NCBI GenBank assembly: GCA_039819085.1
Contig: JBCBSQ010000013.1
Coordinates: 1-64,000, forward strand
DNA from: MED-G105 sp039819085
GTDB lineage: Bacteria > Pseudomonadota > Alphaproteobacteria > Caulobacterales > Parvularculaceae
Length of the DNA: 64,000 nt
Direction of reading: 5' to 3'
Part shown: piece by piece, positions 23,453 to 33,052 of the stretch
How positions within the stretch are numbered: position 1 is the first letter of the stretch
Layout of the letters: every line of letters begins with the position of its first letter
Position numbers and translations under genes: made by a program
The notes under the pieces: generated by a model
Told to the model about the DNA's origin: nothing
The model's database searches: none
What the model saw: only the letters and a program-made list of their open reading frames with translations

Positions 23453-26191
23453 ATGACGAACCACAAGAATCTTGCAAGCAAACTTCTGTCCGGCGTCGGC
23501 CTTGCGGCGATGGCCTCGACAGGGGCGCTAGCTCAGGACGACGAGATCATCGTCAGCGCCACGAAGCGGGAGCAGACGCTTCAGGAAGTGCCGATCGCAG
23601 TCAGCGTCGTCGACGCGGACACGATCAATGACGCCCAGATCATTGACCTGATCGACCTTCAGGCGTCCGTTCCGTCGCTTCGAGTGACGCAGCAGCAAAA
23701 CGCCTCGCAGACAAACTTTGTCATCCGCGGCTTCGGCAATGGCGCGAACAACCCTGGCATTGAACCGGCGGTCGGCGTCTTCATCGACGGCGTGTTCCGC
23801 TCGCGTTCGGCCGCCGCGCTCCTCGACCTGCCGGAGCTTGAGCGCGTTGAAGTCCTTCGAGGCCCGCAGTCGACCCTGTTCGGCAAGAACGTGTCTGTCG
23901 GCGCGATCAGCATCACGACGTCGCTGCCGCAGTTCGAATGGGGCGGCACCGCGGAAGCCACCTTCGGCAATCTCGGCACGACGCGTTTCCGCGGCACGCT
24001 GACTGGTCCGATTACCGACACGCTGGCGTTCCGCGTTTCCGGCTCGACCAACAATCGCGAAGGCACCTACACGAACGAATTCAACGGCCAGAATAATCTG
24101 AACGAACGCGACCGCTGGGCGGTTCGCGGCCAGCTTCTCTGGGAGCCGACCGAAACGCTCCGGTTCCGCGCGATCGCCGACTACAACAAGATCGACGAAG
24201 TTTGCTGCGGCACGGTGCTGATCGAAAATGGCCCGGTCACCGCAGGCGTGATCGGCGCCGGCCTCGGCGCAGCGATCCCGTCTTCGACGAACCCGGGCGA
24301 TCGCCTGACCGCGCTGGACCAGGAGCCGCCGAACGAATTGGAAGGCCGCGGGGTTTCGTTGCAGGCGGACTGGGATCTCGGCTTCGCCGTCCTGACCTCG
24401 ATCACCTCGATGCGCGAACAGCGCGACTTTAACGATACGGACGTCGACTTCACCGCGGCCGACCTGGCGACCCAGCCGCAGGAAGTGAACTATGAGACGT
24501 TCACCCAGGAACTGCGTCTCGCCGGCGACTTCGAGACCGGCATCGGCAACTTTAACTGGCTCGCCGGCGCATTCCTTTTCAGCGAGGAAGTCAATTTCTT
24601 CCAACAGACAACCTTCGGCACTCAATTCCGGGACTTTGGCAATATTCTCCTCGGCGGACTCGGCACGGACTTCGCGACGGTTGAGGGCACCAGTCAGCTC
24701 GTCGCCGGCCTGACCCAAGGCCCTGCGGCGCTCTTTCCGGAGTTCGCAGCCATGCCCGCGAATGGCGTCGTCGCGCTTCCCTTCGGCTCTTCATTCGCTG
24801 ACCAAACTGGCTTTACGGGCAACTACGAGCTCGACAACCGGTCGACGTCGCTCTTCTTCCAGACCGATTGGGAAGTGACGGACCGGCTGACGCTGACCGG
24901 CGGCGTCGCCTACAACCGGGACCGCAAGAAAGCGGTTGGGAACACGATCCAGACGGATCCATTCCAGAACATCTTCTTCAGCCAGTTCTTTGATCCGGCC
25001 GCAGTCGGCACTGGCTCGGGCGCGGCGCTCGCCGCAGCGGATGGCCTCGGAACGGCCATCGGCACGCCCTTCAATCCAGCCGATCCGACGGCGTTCTTTG
25101 TCGCCGCGGCGACGGCGGCGGCCACTAACCCGGCTTTTGGCGTGATCAGGCAGGGCGTGGTCGACGGCACGACGGCGGCGCTTGAAGCCAATCCGGCCTT
25201 GAACCCGCTGGCGGCTTTCCCGGCTCTTTCCGCACTGCAGTTCATTCCGCGCCAGACGCCTTTCCCGCAGCCGGGCGCAGTGCGGGACGACGAAATCTCG
25301 CTTAGCGATGACGGCTTCGCCGTTGACGACGCCATCAACGTCACCGCAAGGATCGCTTACGACGTCACCGACGACCTCAACGTCTATTTCAGCTACGCCA
25401 CCGGCTATAAGGCGCCGGCGGTGAACCTGTCCCAGGACGCCCAGGTGCCGCAGATCGGCAATAACGGTCTCGCAGTCGGGCGCTTCGCGGCGGCCGAAGA
25501 CGTGACGGTCTTCGAAATAGGCTTCAAAGCGCGCTTTGACGGCGGCTTCCTGAACGTCGCGCTCTTCGATCAGACGGTCGACAACTTCCAGTCGAACGCC
25601 TTCACGGGCACGGGCTTTGTCTTCGCCAACGCCGGCGAGCAATCGGTCCGGGGCTTCGAAGTCGAAGGCCTTTATTCGCCGTTCGAAGCGTTCGCGCTCA
25701 ACTTCGGCCTCACCTATCTCGATCCCAACTTCGACTCATTCGTCGCCGCGCCGTGCCCGGCGGCAGGCCTCGTGCCGTTTACGCAAGCTGATATCGTCGC
25801 CCAGTGCGCCGTGGCGGGCGTGACGACGGTTGATCTTTCGGGCGAAGATCCGGTCGGGATCCACCCGGTCAGCCTGACGGCGGCCGCGACCTATGAGTGG
25901 GACCTTGGCGGCGGGAATACGCTGACGCCGCGGGTTGAGTATCTATTCGAAAGCGAAGTCGATCTCTTCCAGAACCAGAACGAGCTCGCGCCAACCCGAC
26001 GGGTCAGCCAGCTGAACGCGAATATGGCCTTCCGGATGGAAAACGGCTTCAGCGTTAACGTCTGGGGCCGTAACCTCGCCAATGACGACGGCCTCATCAC
26101 AGCCTTCCCGTCCGTTGCGCAGGCAGGCTCGCTGAACGCCTATGTCGTTCAGCCGCGGACCTGGGGCGTCTCGATCCGCAAGGACTTCTAA
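23453..26191 (+). CDS. TonB-dependent outer-membrane receptor
   Basis: The 912-residue protein has a signal peptide (cleavage after GALA, about residue 26) and a TonB-box-like DEIIVSATKR. A plug domain follows (EVPIAVSVV, NFVIRGFG, VGVFIDGVF, LERVEVLRGPQSTLFGKN) and then a long beta-barrel ending in the aromatic C-terminus SIRKDF. It imports a ligand across the outer membrane with energy from TonB-ExbBD. The ligand is unknown; the length and the EVPIAVSVV plug are typical of the large alphaproteobacterial family, often tied to complex organic substrates. It is a single gene ending in a strong terminator. Confidence 0.93.
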   Translation: MTNHKNLASKLLSGVGLAAMASTGALAQDDEIIVSATKREQTLQEVPIAVSVVDADTINDAQIIDLIDLQASVPSLRVTQQQNASQTNFVIRGFGNGANNPGIEPAVGVFIDGVFRSRSAAALLDLPELERVEVLRGPQSTLFGKNVSVGAISITTSLPQFEWGGTAEATFGNLGTTRFRGTLTGPITDTLAFRVSGSTNNREGTYTNEFNGQNNLNERDRWAVRGQLLWEPTETLRFRAIADYNKIDEVCCGTVLIENGPVTAGVIGAGLGAAIPSSTNPGDRLTALDQEPPNELEGRGVSLQADWDLGFAVLTSITSMREQRDFNDTDVDFTAADLATQPQEVNYETFTQELRLAGDFETGIGNFNWLAGAFLFSEEVNFFQQTTFGTQFRDFGNILLGGLGTDFATVEGTSQLVAGLTQGPAALFPEFAAMPANGVVALPFGSSFADQTGFTGNYELDNRSTSLFFQTDWEVTDRLTLTGGVAYNRDRKKAVGNTIQTDPFQNIFFSQFFDPAAVGTGSGAALAAADGLGTAIGTPFNPADPTAFFVAAATAAATNPAFGVIRQGVVDGTTAALEANPALNPLAAFPALSALQFIPRQTPFPQPGAVRDDEISLSDDGFAVDDAINVTARIAYDVTDDLNVYFSYATGYKAPAVNLSQDAQVPQIGNNGLAVGRFAAAEDVTVFEIGFKARFDGGFLNVALFDQTVDNFQSNAFTGTGFVFANAGEQSVRGFEVEGLYSPFEAFALNFGLTYLDPNFDSFVAAPCPAAGLVPFTQADIVAQCAVAGVTTVDLSGEDPVGIHPVSLTAAATYEWDLGGGNTLTPRVEYLFESEVDLFQNQNELAPTRRVSQLNANMAFRMENGFSVNVWGRNLANDDGLITAFPSVAQAGSLNAYVVQPRTWGVSIRKDF

Positions 26192-26249
26192 TCTGCTCAG
26201 CGTTCGGCCTTTGCGCGAGGCCACGCTGCGCAAGCCGCACTGAACAAGA

Positions 26250-26278
26250 AAGCCCCCGCGCCGCGGGGGCTTTTTTTG
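26250..26278 (+). terminator. Rho-independent terminator after the TonB receptor
   Basis: AAGCCCCCGCG and CGCGGGGGCTT form a near-perfect GC-rich stem with almost no loop, followed by a run of seven T. It lies about 60 bases after the receptor stop. Confidence 0.9.
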
Positions 26279-26455
26279 TCTCGCCTCGTTTTTGACTCGC
26301 CTAAAGGCGACCGCCAGCGCGCGCCGCTTGCCGCAATCCGTTAACCAGTCTCGCTCACCCGCGATTAAGCTGAATGGACCTAGGGTGCCAGCTTGAGGGA
26401 GGCGGCGCCCCGGCCGGACCGCCCATCTTGATCAGCATGGGGCGGAGATCGGGAC

Positions 26456-27025
26456 ATGGCCCATTCAACGCGGCGCAATCTTTTCGGCCTGCGGACGCGT
26501 CGCGGCTTCGTGCGGAGCCGTCGCGGCTCAGCGGCGATCGAGTTCGCCATGGTTGCGCCGGTTTTTCTCGCGCTGACGCTTTCGGTGTTCGAAGCGGCCC
26601 TCTACTTCTTCATTTCATCTGCGGTTGACTCAGCCAGCACGCGCGCTGCGCGCCTTATTCGCACCGGCCAAGCGCAAGGCGGCGCGATTTCACAAGACGC
26701 ATTCTTCGGCGAGATCTGCCGTGTGGTGGGTTCGTTCGGCGACTGCCAGGAGCAACTGACGGTCGATGTTCAGCGCTTCAACAATTTTACGGACCTCGCG
26801 GCGGATGTCGCCGCGCCGGTCTGCAGAGATTCCGACCCGACGCTGGGCGAGCCTGACCCGGACACGCTCCCCTACAACACCGGCGCCGCACGAGATATTA
26901 TCCGTGTTCGGATTTGCTTTCTCTATAAGAGTTTCAATCCGGCGATTGGTTTCAATCTGGAGTCCGCCGACGGCGGCGCCCACAAAATGATCTCGACGAC
27001 GATCTTCCGCAATGAGCCTTTCTAA
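26456..27025 (+). CDS. TadE/TadG-like pilus-assembly protein
   Basis: The 189-residue protein has the TadE signature after a basic N-terminus: RRGSAAIEFAMVAPVFLALTLSVFEAALYF (about 21-50), a prepilin-like hydrophobic segment preceded by Gly-Ser and containing the conserved Glu. The rest is periplasmic and has several cysteines (CRVVGSFGDC, APVC, RVRICF). TadE-like pseudopilins are inserted in the membrane and assist Flp pilus assembly. The stop overlaps the next TadE-like gene by 14 bases. No other tad/cpa genes are in the window. Confidence 0.85.
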   Translation: MAHSTRRNLFGLRTRRGFVRSRRGSAAIEFAMVAPVFLALTLSVFEAALYFFISSAVDSASTRAARLIRTGQAQGGAISQDAFFGEICRVVGSFGDCQEQLTVDVQRFNNFTDLAADVAAPVCRDSDPTLGEPDPDTLPYNTGAARDIIRVRICFLYKSFNPAIGFNLESADGGAHKMISTTIFRNEPF

Positions 27026-27608
27026 TATGACCTCAGACGCAACCTTCGACAAGCTCAAGAGGCATTTGCGCGCCGCCGGCTTTTTCGGTTGCCAGCGCGG
27101 CCTGGCGGCGCTCGAATTCGCGCTCATCGCGCCTGTAATGGTCTTTATGTTTTTCGCCATCGTTGAAGGCGCGGACGCGCTCACTGCGAGCCGGCGGATG
27201 ACGCTCGCCGCGAATACTCTCGCCGACCTTGTCGCGCAGGAGGCGCAGATTACGACGTCCGAACTGAACGGTCTCTTTCGAGGCGTGGAGCTTATTTCAG
27301 GCGCCGACGACAACGACATCGACTTTACCGTCGTGAGCGTTGTGTTTGATCCTGACGACAACAGAGTGGAGGTCGCTTGGAGCCTGGACGATGACGGCGG
27401 AGCCCCGTATGCGGCCGATACACCGTACACAAACCTGCCAGATGACACCCTGCTCGACAGCGCGTCATCGCTCATCGTCGCTGAGACGGCGTACGACTAC
27501 ACGTCCGAACTGTCAAAGGTGCTGGTTCAATCGATCCGTATGGAGCGCACCGCAACGCGCTGGCCGCGTCAGGTGACCGAAGTTCGCTATTGCGGCCCGT
27601 CCTGCTAG
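27012..27608 (+). CDS. TadE-like pilus-assembly protein
   Basis: This second pseudopilin-like protein (198 residues) shows RGLAALEFALIAPVMVFMFFAIVEGADAL (about 30-58) with the conserved Glu in the hydrophobic segment and a periplasmic remainder ending in CGPSC. Translation is probably coupled to the first gene, as the ATG lies within its 3' end. It presumably partners the first protein in the Flp pilus machinery encoded elsewhere. Confidence 0.85.
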   Translation: MSLSNMTSDATFDKLKRHLRAAGFFGCQRGLAALEFALIAPVMVFMFFAIVEGADALTASRRMTLAANTLADLVAQEAQITTSELNGLFRGVELISGADDNDIDFTVVSVVFDPDDNRVEVAWSLDDDGGAPYAADTPYTNLPDDTLLDSASSLIVAETAYDYTSELSKVLVQSIRMERTATRWPRQVTEVRYCGPSC

Positions 27609-27647
27609 AGCGCGCAACCTACTCCGCTGACTGAGCGACCTTGCGCC

Positions 27648-28391
27648 TCACTCCTCGGCGCTAATGTTGGAAATCTTGTTCTTCGGCGCCGCGTCGCTTG
27701 CGTTCAACAGCCGGACGGCGTCCGCCACCGCCTCAAAAGCGGCGCGATGGCGCAAGGCGCGCGAGGTCGGGCGTTCAGGCGCGGCGCCCATGGCGAGGGC
27801 GACCTTCTGGTTCAATGACGCCTCCGCCATGTCGCTGGCGTAGCCTTCCTGAGCGACGGTCGTCACCCCGTTGGTGATTTCGTTCTTGAAGCGCTCGGCG
27901 AGATAAATGAAGTTCGCAAGGCTCGACGCCACATTTCCGCGCGCGATGCCAAAGTCGGCGATTTCGTATCTGCTGATAAAAGCGTCTCGGCCACCCGGCA
28001 GGACGCCTGCGGTCGTGAACGCGTAGCGCTGATTGAACGCGGACACAGTCTGGTAGTTCAGCGGCGCGCCGCCATAAAGGGCGATAAAACTCGCGCCCAG
28101 ACAACTCGTCAGTTCGTACTGGTCTTCGCATGCGGATGGGACAATGTTGAATGCGAAGCTCGTCCCGACGCTGGCCCGTATGTAGCGACCGCCGTCATCA
28201 GTGCGACGCTCCTGCCAGGTCACGCCAAGGTCATCGAGGACCGGGCCGAGATGCTGCGCGTCGAAATCCGGAATATTGCGGCGCGGATCGCTGATTTCGC
28301 TGTCCTGCGCCGCGACCGAACCGATCCCGACTATCGCAACAACGCCGCTGAGCGCCGCGCGACCCCAGAGCTTCCCCATCAGACCCGACAT
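27648..28391 (-). CDS. Secreted YbjN-like protein
   Basis: From the second of two tandem ATGs (28391), preceded by GGAGG, the product is 247 residues with a signal peptide (about 5-27, ending VAAQ). The body resembles the YbjN family, a chaperone-like fold: a strand-rich half (GRYIRASVGTSFAFNIVPSAC) then INQRY-like sequence and a helical end. YbjN-type proteins occur in stress and motility contexts but have no firm function. A longer frame reaches 28511, but its first 40 residues look non-coding. It is convergent with the TadE pair and lies downstream of rpsD. Confidence 0.7.
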   Translation of the reverse strand: MSGLMGKLWGRAALSGVVAIVGIGSVAAQDSEISDPRRNIPDFDAQHLGPVLDDLGVTWQERRTDDGGRYIRASVGTSFAFNIVPSACEDQYELTSCLGASFIALYGGAPLNYQTVSAFNQRYAFTTAGVLPGGRDAFISRYEIADFGIARGNVASSLANFIYLAERFKNEITNGVTTVAQEGYASDMAEASLNQKVALAMGAAPERPTSRALRHRAAFEAVADAVRLLNASDAAPKNKISNISAEE

Positions 28392-28582
28392 CATTCCCTC
28401 CGCTTTCTTCACCGCCCCATCGCCGGCGCTGCGGCGCGACGAGACATCAGGGTAGTTCAAACGGACGCTCGGAACAAACGCCAAAAGAGGGACAAAGCCA
28501 TGCGTCGCCAAATATTCTCAACGGCCCTTCGCATGGCGATGCAAGGCTTCGCGCTGGCCTGGCCAAACGCGCACGCCAACGA

Positions 28583-29200
28583 CTAGGAGGAGTAGTATTC
28601 AATAACGAGGTTCGGCTCCATCGTGCACGCATACGGCACTTCAGCGAACTCCGGCACGCGCATATAGGTCGCCGTCATCTTTTTGGGGTCGACGTCAACA
28701 TAGTCGGGAATGTCGCGCTCCGCGCTTTGCAGCGCCTCCAGCACGAGAGCCATAGTGCGCGACTTTTCCTTGACCTCGATCACGTCGCCGACTTTGCAGC
28801 GGAACGACGGAATATTGGTGCGCACCCCGTTCACCTTGATATGGCCATGGTTCACAAACTGGCGCGCGGCGAAAACGGTCGGGACGAACTTGGCGCGGTA
28901 GACCAGCGCGTCGAGCCGGCTTTCCAACAACCCGATCAGGTTCTCCGCAGTGTTGCCGCGCCGACGGACCGCTTCAACGTAGATCTTCTCGAACTGTTTC
29001 TCCGAGATATTGCCGTAATATCCCTTCAGCTTCTGCTTCGCCATAAGCTGCAGGCCAAAGTCCGACAGCTTGCCCTTCCGTCGTTGGCCATGCATGCCGG
29101 GGCCGTATTCGCGCTTGTTGATGGGAGACTTCGGGCGGCCCCAGACGTTCTCGCCAACCCGTCGGTCAAGTTTATATTTCGCGCTGATCCGCTTAGACAT
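28583..29200 (-). CDS. rpsD: 30S ribosomal protein S4
   Basis: S4 binds 16S rRNA early in 30S assembly. The 205-residue length is exact for the family. The N-terminus MSKRISAKYKLDRR, the S4-domain core (LESRLDALVYRAKFVPT, RQFVNHGHIKVNG) and the end NLVIEYYSS are characteristic. As in many alphaproteobacteria it is a lone gene, not in the alpha operon. It is divergent from the beta-propeller gene to its right, and the two must share the 29201-29489 promoter region. Confidence 0.97.
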   Translation of the reverse strand: MSKRISAKYKLDRRVGENVWGRPKSPINKREYGPGMHGQRRKGKLSDFGLQLMAKQKLKGYYGNISEKQFEKIYVEAVRRRGNTAENLIGLLESRLDALVYRAKFVPTVFAARQFVNHGHIKVNGVRTNIPSFRCKVGDVIEVKEKSRTMALVLEALQSAERDIPDYVDVDPKKMTATYMRVPEFAEVPYACTMEPNLVIEYYSS

Positions 29201-29489
29201 TGAGCTTCCTCGTCGCGGCGCGCGCCGGTCCGTCGGCCGATCCGACGAACGATTTCAACGGCGGCGAGGCGCGCCTTCCCGTCATGAAAACGCGCCACGT
29301 AGCGCCGGCGCGTGACGGTGTCAATCTCAGGCAGGCGGCCCCGCGCCATACGACGCAAGGTCGCCCAGTTGCGCGCTGCGCCGCGATAGGCGATGGATGC
29401 GGTCGCGACGCCGATGTTCGCCCGAGGCGCGAAAACACTCCAATCAGTCTACGTTGCGCACTTGATGCGACTGATCCGGAGCCAATCCA

Positions 29490-30621
29490 TGGAAAGGGGC
29501 GGGTCATATCTTTTTGGGGGAAAGCTGCGCGGATCGCCGTCACCTTGGTGTCGAGCGCGCTCTTCGCGACCGCAAGCGTCGCGGAGGACCGCATCTGGGT
29601 AATCAACAATGGCGATGGCGACGTCTCGGTCGTGGCGTCGTCACCCCCGCGCACGGTCACCCGCCTGAAATTCGACGCCCAGCCAATCGACCTCGCCGTT
29701 TCGAAAACCGATCACCTCGCATTCGTTGCGCTTGAAGGCGCAAACGGCCCGCTCATCGCCTATGACGCCGTCTCCGCCCAGGCAGTCTGGCGCGCCGAGG
29801 CCGGCGTGGCGCTGCAGGAAATTGACCTCGCCGCCGGGCCGGATGGCGGCGTTGCGCTGGCGGCGATCGGCGAGCGGTCCATCATTCTCTTCGATATCGC
29901 GACGGGCCGGCGGATCGCCCAGTCGCAATTGCCCGGAAAGGCGAAGATGATCGCCGCCAACGGCCCCAGACGACGGGCCGCGATCGCCGGCGTCGGCGGA
30001 TCGCGCCGCATTGGGGTCTTTGATCTTTCGACGATCGATGGCGCGCGAGAAACCGCCTCGCCAAGCGGCGGCATGTCGTTTGGCGGAGGCCTCACCCGGC
30101 AGGCCGCGGCGCCACGCCGCGGATTGGTCATTGGTCAGATCGACGGCCTGAACGGGTTTGAAGTCGGCGACGTGCTGGAGCCTTCCGACGTCCGCCGCGT
30201 AAAACACGACAAGAGTCTCGGGCTTCCAAGCCTCATCAAAGCGCTTGGCTTTCTGAATACGGACGGCTTTAGCCGTTGCCACGGCGTTGCGGTGAACAAG
30301 GACGAAAGCGAGGTCTGGGCGACTTGCGGCAAGAACCTCAATGTCCACACCCTTGAAACGCCAGGGTATCCTCCGGCGGCGTATATGCGCTTACCGTCGC
30401 GCGGCCTTTGGGTCACGTTTTCTTCTGACGGGGCGCGGGCCTATGTCTCGATGCCTGACGAAAACGCGATCCTGATCGTTGACGCGGCGTCAAAGCAGTT
30501 CATTGAAACGATCCTGGTCGGTGAAGACCCGGTGCGCGCGGTCGCGGTCACGGTTGAAAAGCCGTCCACTGACCCGCTGGCGCCAAGCGACGAGTCCCGG
30601 GAGAGCAAAGATGCGCAGTGA
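29490..30621 (+). CDS. Secreted beta-propeller (YVTN/cytochrome-D1-like) protein, start disturbed
   Basis: The long frame (from 29200) contains a secreted seven-blade-like protein: a signal-peptide core AVTLVSSALFATASVAED near 29530-29590 followed by repeats such as IWVINNGDGDVSVV, AFVALEGANGPLIAYDA and AYVSMPDENAILIVDAAS. No ATG or GTG stands before the signal peptide in this frame. The ATG at 29490, with a plausible signal peptide, is one frame off and would join if the TTTTTGGGGG run at 29511-29520 had one more base. Either the real start is unusual or the run carries an indel. It overlaps rsmB by 11 bases. Confidence 0.7.
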
Positions 30622-32014
30622 ACGCGCCCGGCCCGAATCGGGCGGCGGTCGCCAGCGACGCGGCGCAGGCCGCGAGCGTCCTGAGGGGCGCGAGGAAGGC
30701 GCGCAGAACGTCGTCGACGTGTCGCACATCGCCGGCGGGCCGGCCCGCAAAGCGGCCATCGACCTCGCCCTCTTGGTGGAGGACGGCCGCAGCCTCGATG
30801 AGGCGCTACTGGTTTGCCGCGCCTTCAACGACCTCGACGGTCCGGATCGAGGCTTCGCGCGCGCCCTCGCCTCAACCGTCCTGCGACGTCGTGGAACGAT
30901 CGACGCCATCATCGGCGACTACCTCGATCGGCCCATTGCAAAGCGCGCCCGCCGCGCGATGCACATCTTGAGGATCGCCGCGGCCCAATTGCTGTTTCTG
31001 GAGACGCCGCCGCACGCGGCCGTCTCAACCGCCGTGGACCTCACGCGCGCTTACAAGGAAACGGCGTCACTGTCCGGCGTCGTCAACGCCATCACCCGAA
31101 AAATCGCCGACGCCGGCAAGTCAAAGGCTGACGCCCTGCCCCTGCGCGTCGACACCGCCGGCTGGTTATGGCGCAGCTGGGAGCGGCGATATGGCCCAGC
31201 GACCACGCGGCGGATCGCCGAAGCGCATCGCGCGCGCGCGCCAATCGATCTGACGATCAAAGACCCGGCGCGGCTGCCGGAATTCCTTGAACGGACCAGC
31301 GGGCGGACCATTGGGGCGGGGTCGATCCGCCTCAACGGCGAGCCGACGATTTCCGACCTCCCCGGCTACGCCAATGGCGACTGGTGGGTGCAGGACGCCG
31401 CCGCCGCGCTGCCGGCAAAGCTCTTTGGCGACATCAACGGTCAACGCGTGCTCGACCTGTGCGCGGCGCCGGGCGGCAAGACCATGCAGCTTGCGGCCGC
31501 CGGCGCGAACGTCACTGCGATCGACCAATCGGCGACCAGGCTCGACAGGCTGAAAGCCAATCTGAAGCGAACCGGTCTCGAAGCCGAAATAATAGAGGGC
31601 GACGTCAGGACATATGAACCGGCGACGCCGTTCGACGCGGTCCTGCTCGACGCGCCCTGCACGGCGACCGGCACCATTCGCCGCCATCCCGACGTCATGT
31701 GGTCAAAGACCGCCGACCAGCTCGCCGCCCTCTCCGAGCTCCAGGCGAAAATGATCGACCGCGCCGCGGGATTTGTCCGGCCAGGCGGCGCGCTGGTCTA
31801 CTGCGTGTGCTCGCTGCAACCGGAGGAAGGCGAAGCGCAGGCCGAAGCGGCGCTTCAGCGGACGGGGAAACTAAGGCCGTCAGAAATTGACGCGGGCGCA
31901 CTCGGTGATTTCGCCGACGCCGTAACAGGCCACACGCTGCGCACCACGCCCGCCATGCTGCGCGACAAGGGCGGGTGCGACGGCTTCTTCGCCGCCCGCT
32001 TCGAGATCTCTTAA
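30611..32014 (+). CDS. rsmB: 16S rRNA (cytosine-967-C5)-methyltransferase
   Basis: The protein has an N-terminal NusB-like RNA-binding domain (about 30-165: AIDLALLVEDGRSLDEALL, RAMHILRIAAAQLLFLE, AVDLTRAYKE) and a C-terminal SAM-dependent methyltransferase with LDLCAAPGGKTMQLA, the DAPCTATG catalytic motif (first Cys) and VYCVCSLQPEEGE (nucleophile Cys). It methylates 16S rRNA. The ATG at 30611 follows GGGAGAG; a frame extending to 30479 is the shadow of the previous gene. The 11-base overlap with the beta-propeller gene indicates co-transcription. Confidence 0.93.
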   Translation: MRSERARPESGGGRQRRGAGRERPEGREEGAQNVVDVSHIAGGPARKAAIDLALLVEDGRSLDEALLVCRAFNDLDGPDRGFARALASTVLRRRGTIDAIIGDYLDRPIAKRARRAMHILRIAAAQLLFLETPPHAAVSTAVDLTRAYKETASLSGVVNAITRKIADAGKSKADALPLRVDTAGWLWRSWERRYGPATTRRIAEAHRARAPIDLTIKDPARLPEFLERTSGRTIGAGSIRLNGEPTISDLPGYANGDWWVQDAAAALPAKLFGDINGQRVLDLCAAPGGKTMQLAAAGANVTAIDQSATRLDRLKANLKRTGLEAEIIEGDVRTYEPATPFDAVLLDAPCTATGTIRRHPDVMWSKTADQLAALSELQAKMIDRAAGFVRPGGALVYCVCSLQPEEGEAQAEAALQRTGKLRPSEIDAGALGDFADAVTGHTLRTTPAMLRDKGGCDGFFAARFEIS

Positions 32015-32172
32015 TCTCTTAACGGCGATTTAAGCGTCCGCGGCGGAAGCTCCTCCCGCTCGCCGCAACGCTTTGCAGGCGAGTGTTGAACGACCGCAAG
32101 CGGTTCTCATATAAGGTCCATATCGGCGGCCGCGGACCGGAAGCGGCGCGCAGGCGGAATTTTGGAGCACAC

Positions 32173-32901
32173 ATGAACGATCTTCGCAGAGGCTACGGCG
32201 CGACGACAACGACGCGCGCCGGCGCAGGCGCTATCGACGAGGGCCTGCGTCAGTATATGCTGGGCGTCTACAACTATATGGCGCTCGGCGTCGCGGGCAC
32301 GGGCATCGTTTCGCTGTTCGTCGCGTCCCAGCAAAACCTCGTCTACGCGATCGGCGGGACCCCGCTGAAATGGGTTCTTTTCGCCGGTCTGCTCGGCCTT
32401 GGCTGGTTCGCGCCGCGGGTGATGTTCAATGGCTCGAAAGGCATGGCCCACGCCATGTTCTGGGTCTATGCCGGCCTTTGGGGCCTTCTCATCGCGCCGA
32501 TGCTGTATTCCTTCAATGCGGCGGGAGCGAGCGTCGACATTTACCGAGCGTTCTTCATCACCGCAGGATTGTTCGCCGGGATCAGCCTTTGGGGCTACAC
32601 GACCAAGCGCGACATTTCCGGCTGGGGCGGGTTCCTCGCCATGGCGTCCATCGGTCTTCTGATCGCGATCATCGTGAATGTCTTTATCGGCTCGACGATG
32701 ATGAGCCTCATCACGTCTGGCCTCGTGGTGATCGTCTTCACCGCTGTGACGGCTTGGGAAACACAGACCATCAAGTCGATGTACGTTGAAGGCGGCGCAG
32801 CGAACGACCGGGCGGCGATTTTCGGCGCCTTCGCGCTCTATGGGTCTTTTGTCACCCTCTTCATCCACATCCTGAATATTCTCGGGATCATGCGCGACTA
32901 A
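32173..32901 (+). CDS. Bax inhibitor-1/YccA family membrane protein
   Basis: The 242-residue inner-membrane protein has a short polar N-terminus and seven hydrophobic segments, beginning at YNYMALGVAGTGIVSLFV. The C-terminal segment contains an acidic-flanked YGSFVTLFIHILNILGIM as in the UPF0005/BI-1 family. Members such as YccA modulate FtsH proteolysis or calcium leak; the role here is unknown. The ATG at 32173 follows TTGGAGCAC; a longer frame from 32083 adds an unlikely basic tail. A strong terminator follows. Confidence 0.9.
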   Translation: MNDLRRGYGATTTTRAGAGAIDEGLRQYMLGVYNYMALGVAGTGIVSLFVASQQNLVYAIGGTPLKWVLFAGLLGLGWFAPRVMFNGSKGMAHAMFWVYAGLWGLLIAPMLYSFNAAGASVDIYRAFFITAGLFAGISLWGYTTKRDISGWGGFLAMASIGLLIAIIVNVFIGSTMMSLITSGLVVIVFTAVTAWETQTIKSMYVEGGAANDRAAIFGAFALYGSFVTLFIHILNILGIMRD

Positions 32902-32928
32902 GCGCGCCGGACCCTGCGAGAGTTCAAG

Positions 32929-32955
32929 CCCCCGGCTCAACGGCCGGGGGTTTTT
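32929..32955 (+). terminator. Rho-independent terminator
   Basis: CCCCCGGC (32929-32936) pairs with GCCGGGGG (32943-32950) around a six-base loop, followed by TTTTT. It closes the Bax-inhibitor-like gene. Confidence 0.9.
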
Positions 32956-33052
32956 ATTTTCGGCGCCTCGCTTCTCCGCCGACCATATTGTGAGCAGATG
33001 AGAGCGCTTTTCGACTAGCCGCTGCGTCGCGTGTTGAGTACCTGATGTCGCT

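Noticed and set aside
29200..29489. N-terminal extension of the beta-propeller gene from a TTG at 29200
   Set aside because: It would place the signal peptide about 110 residues inside the protein and covers the rpsD promoter region.
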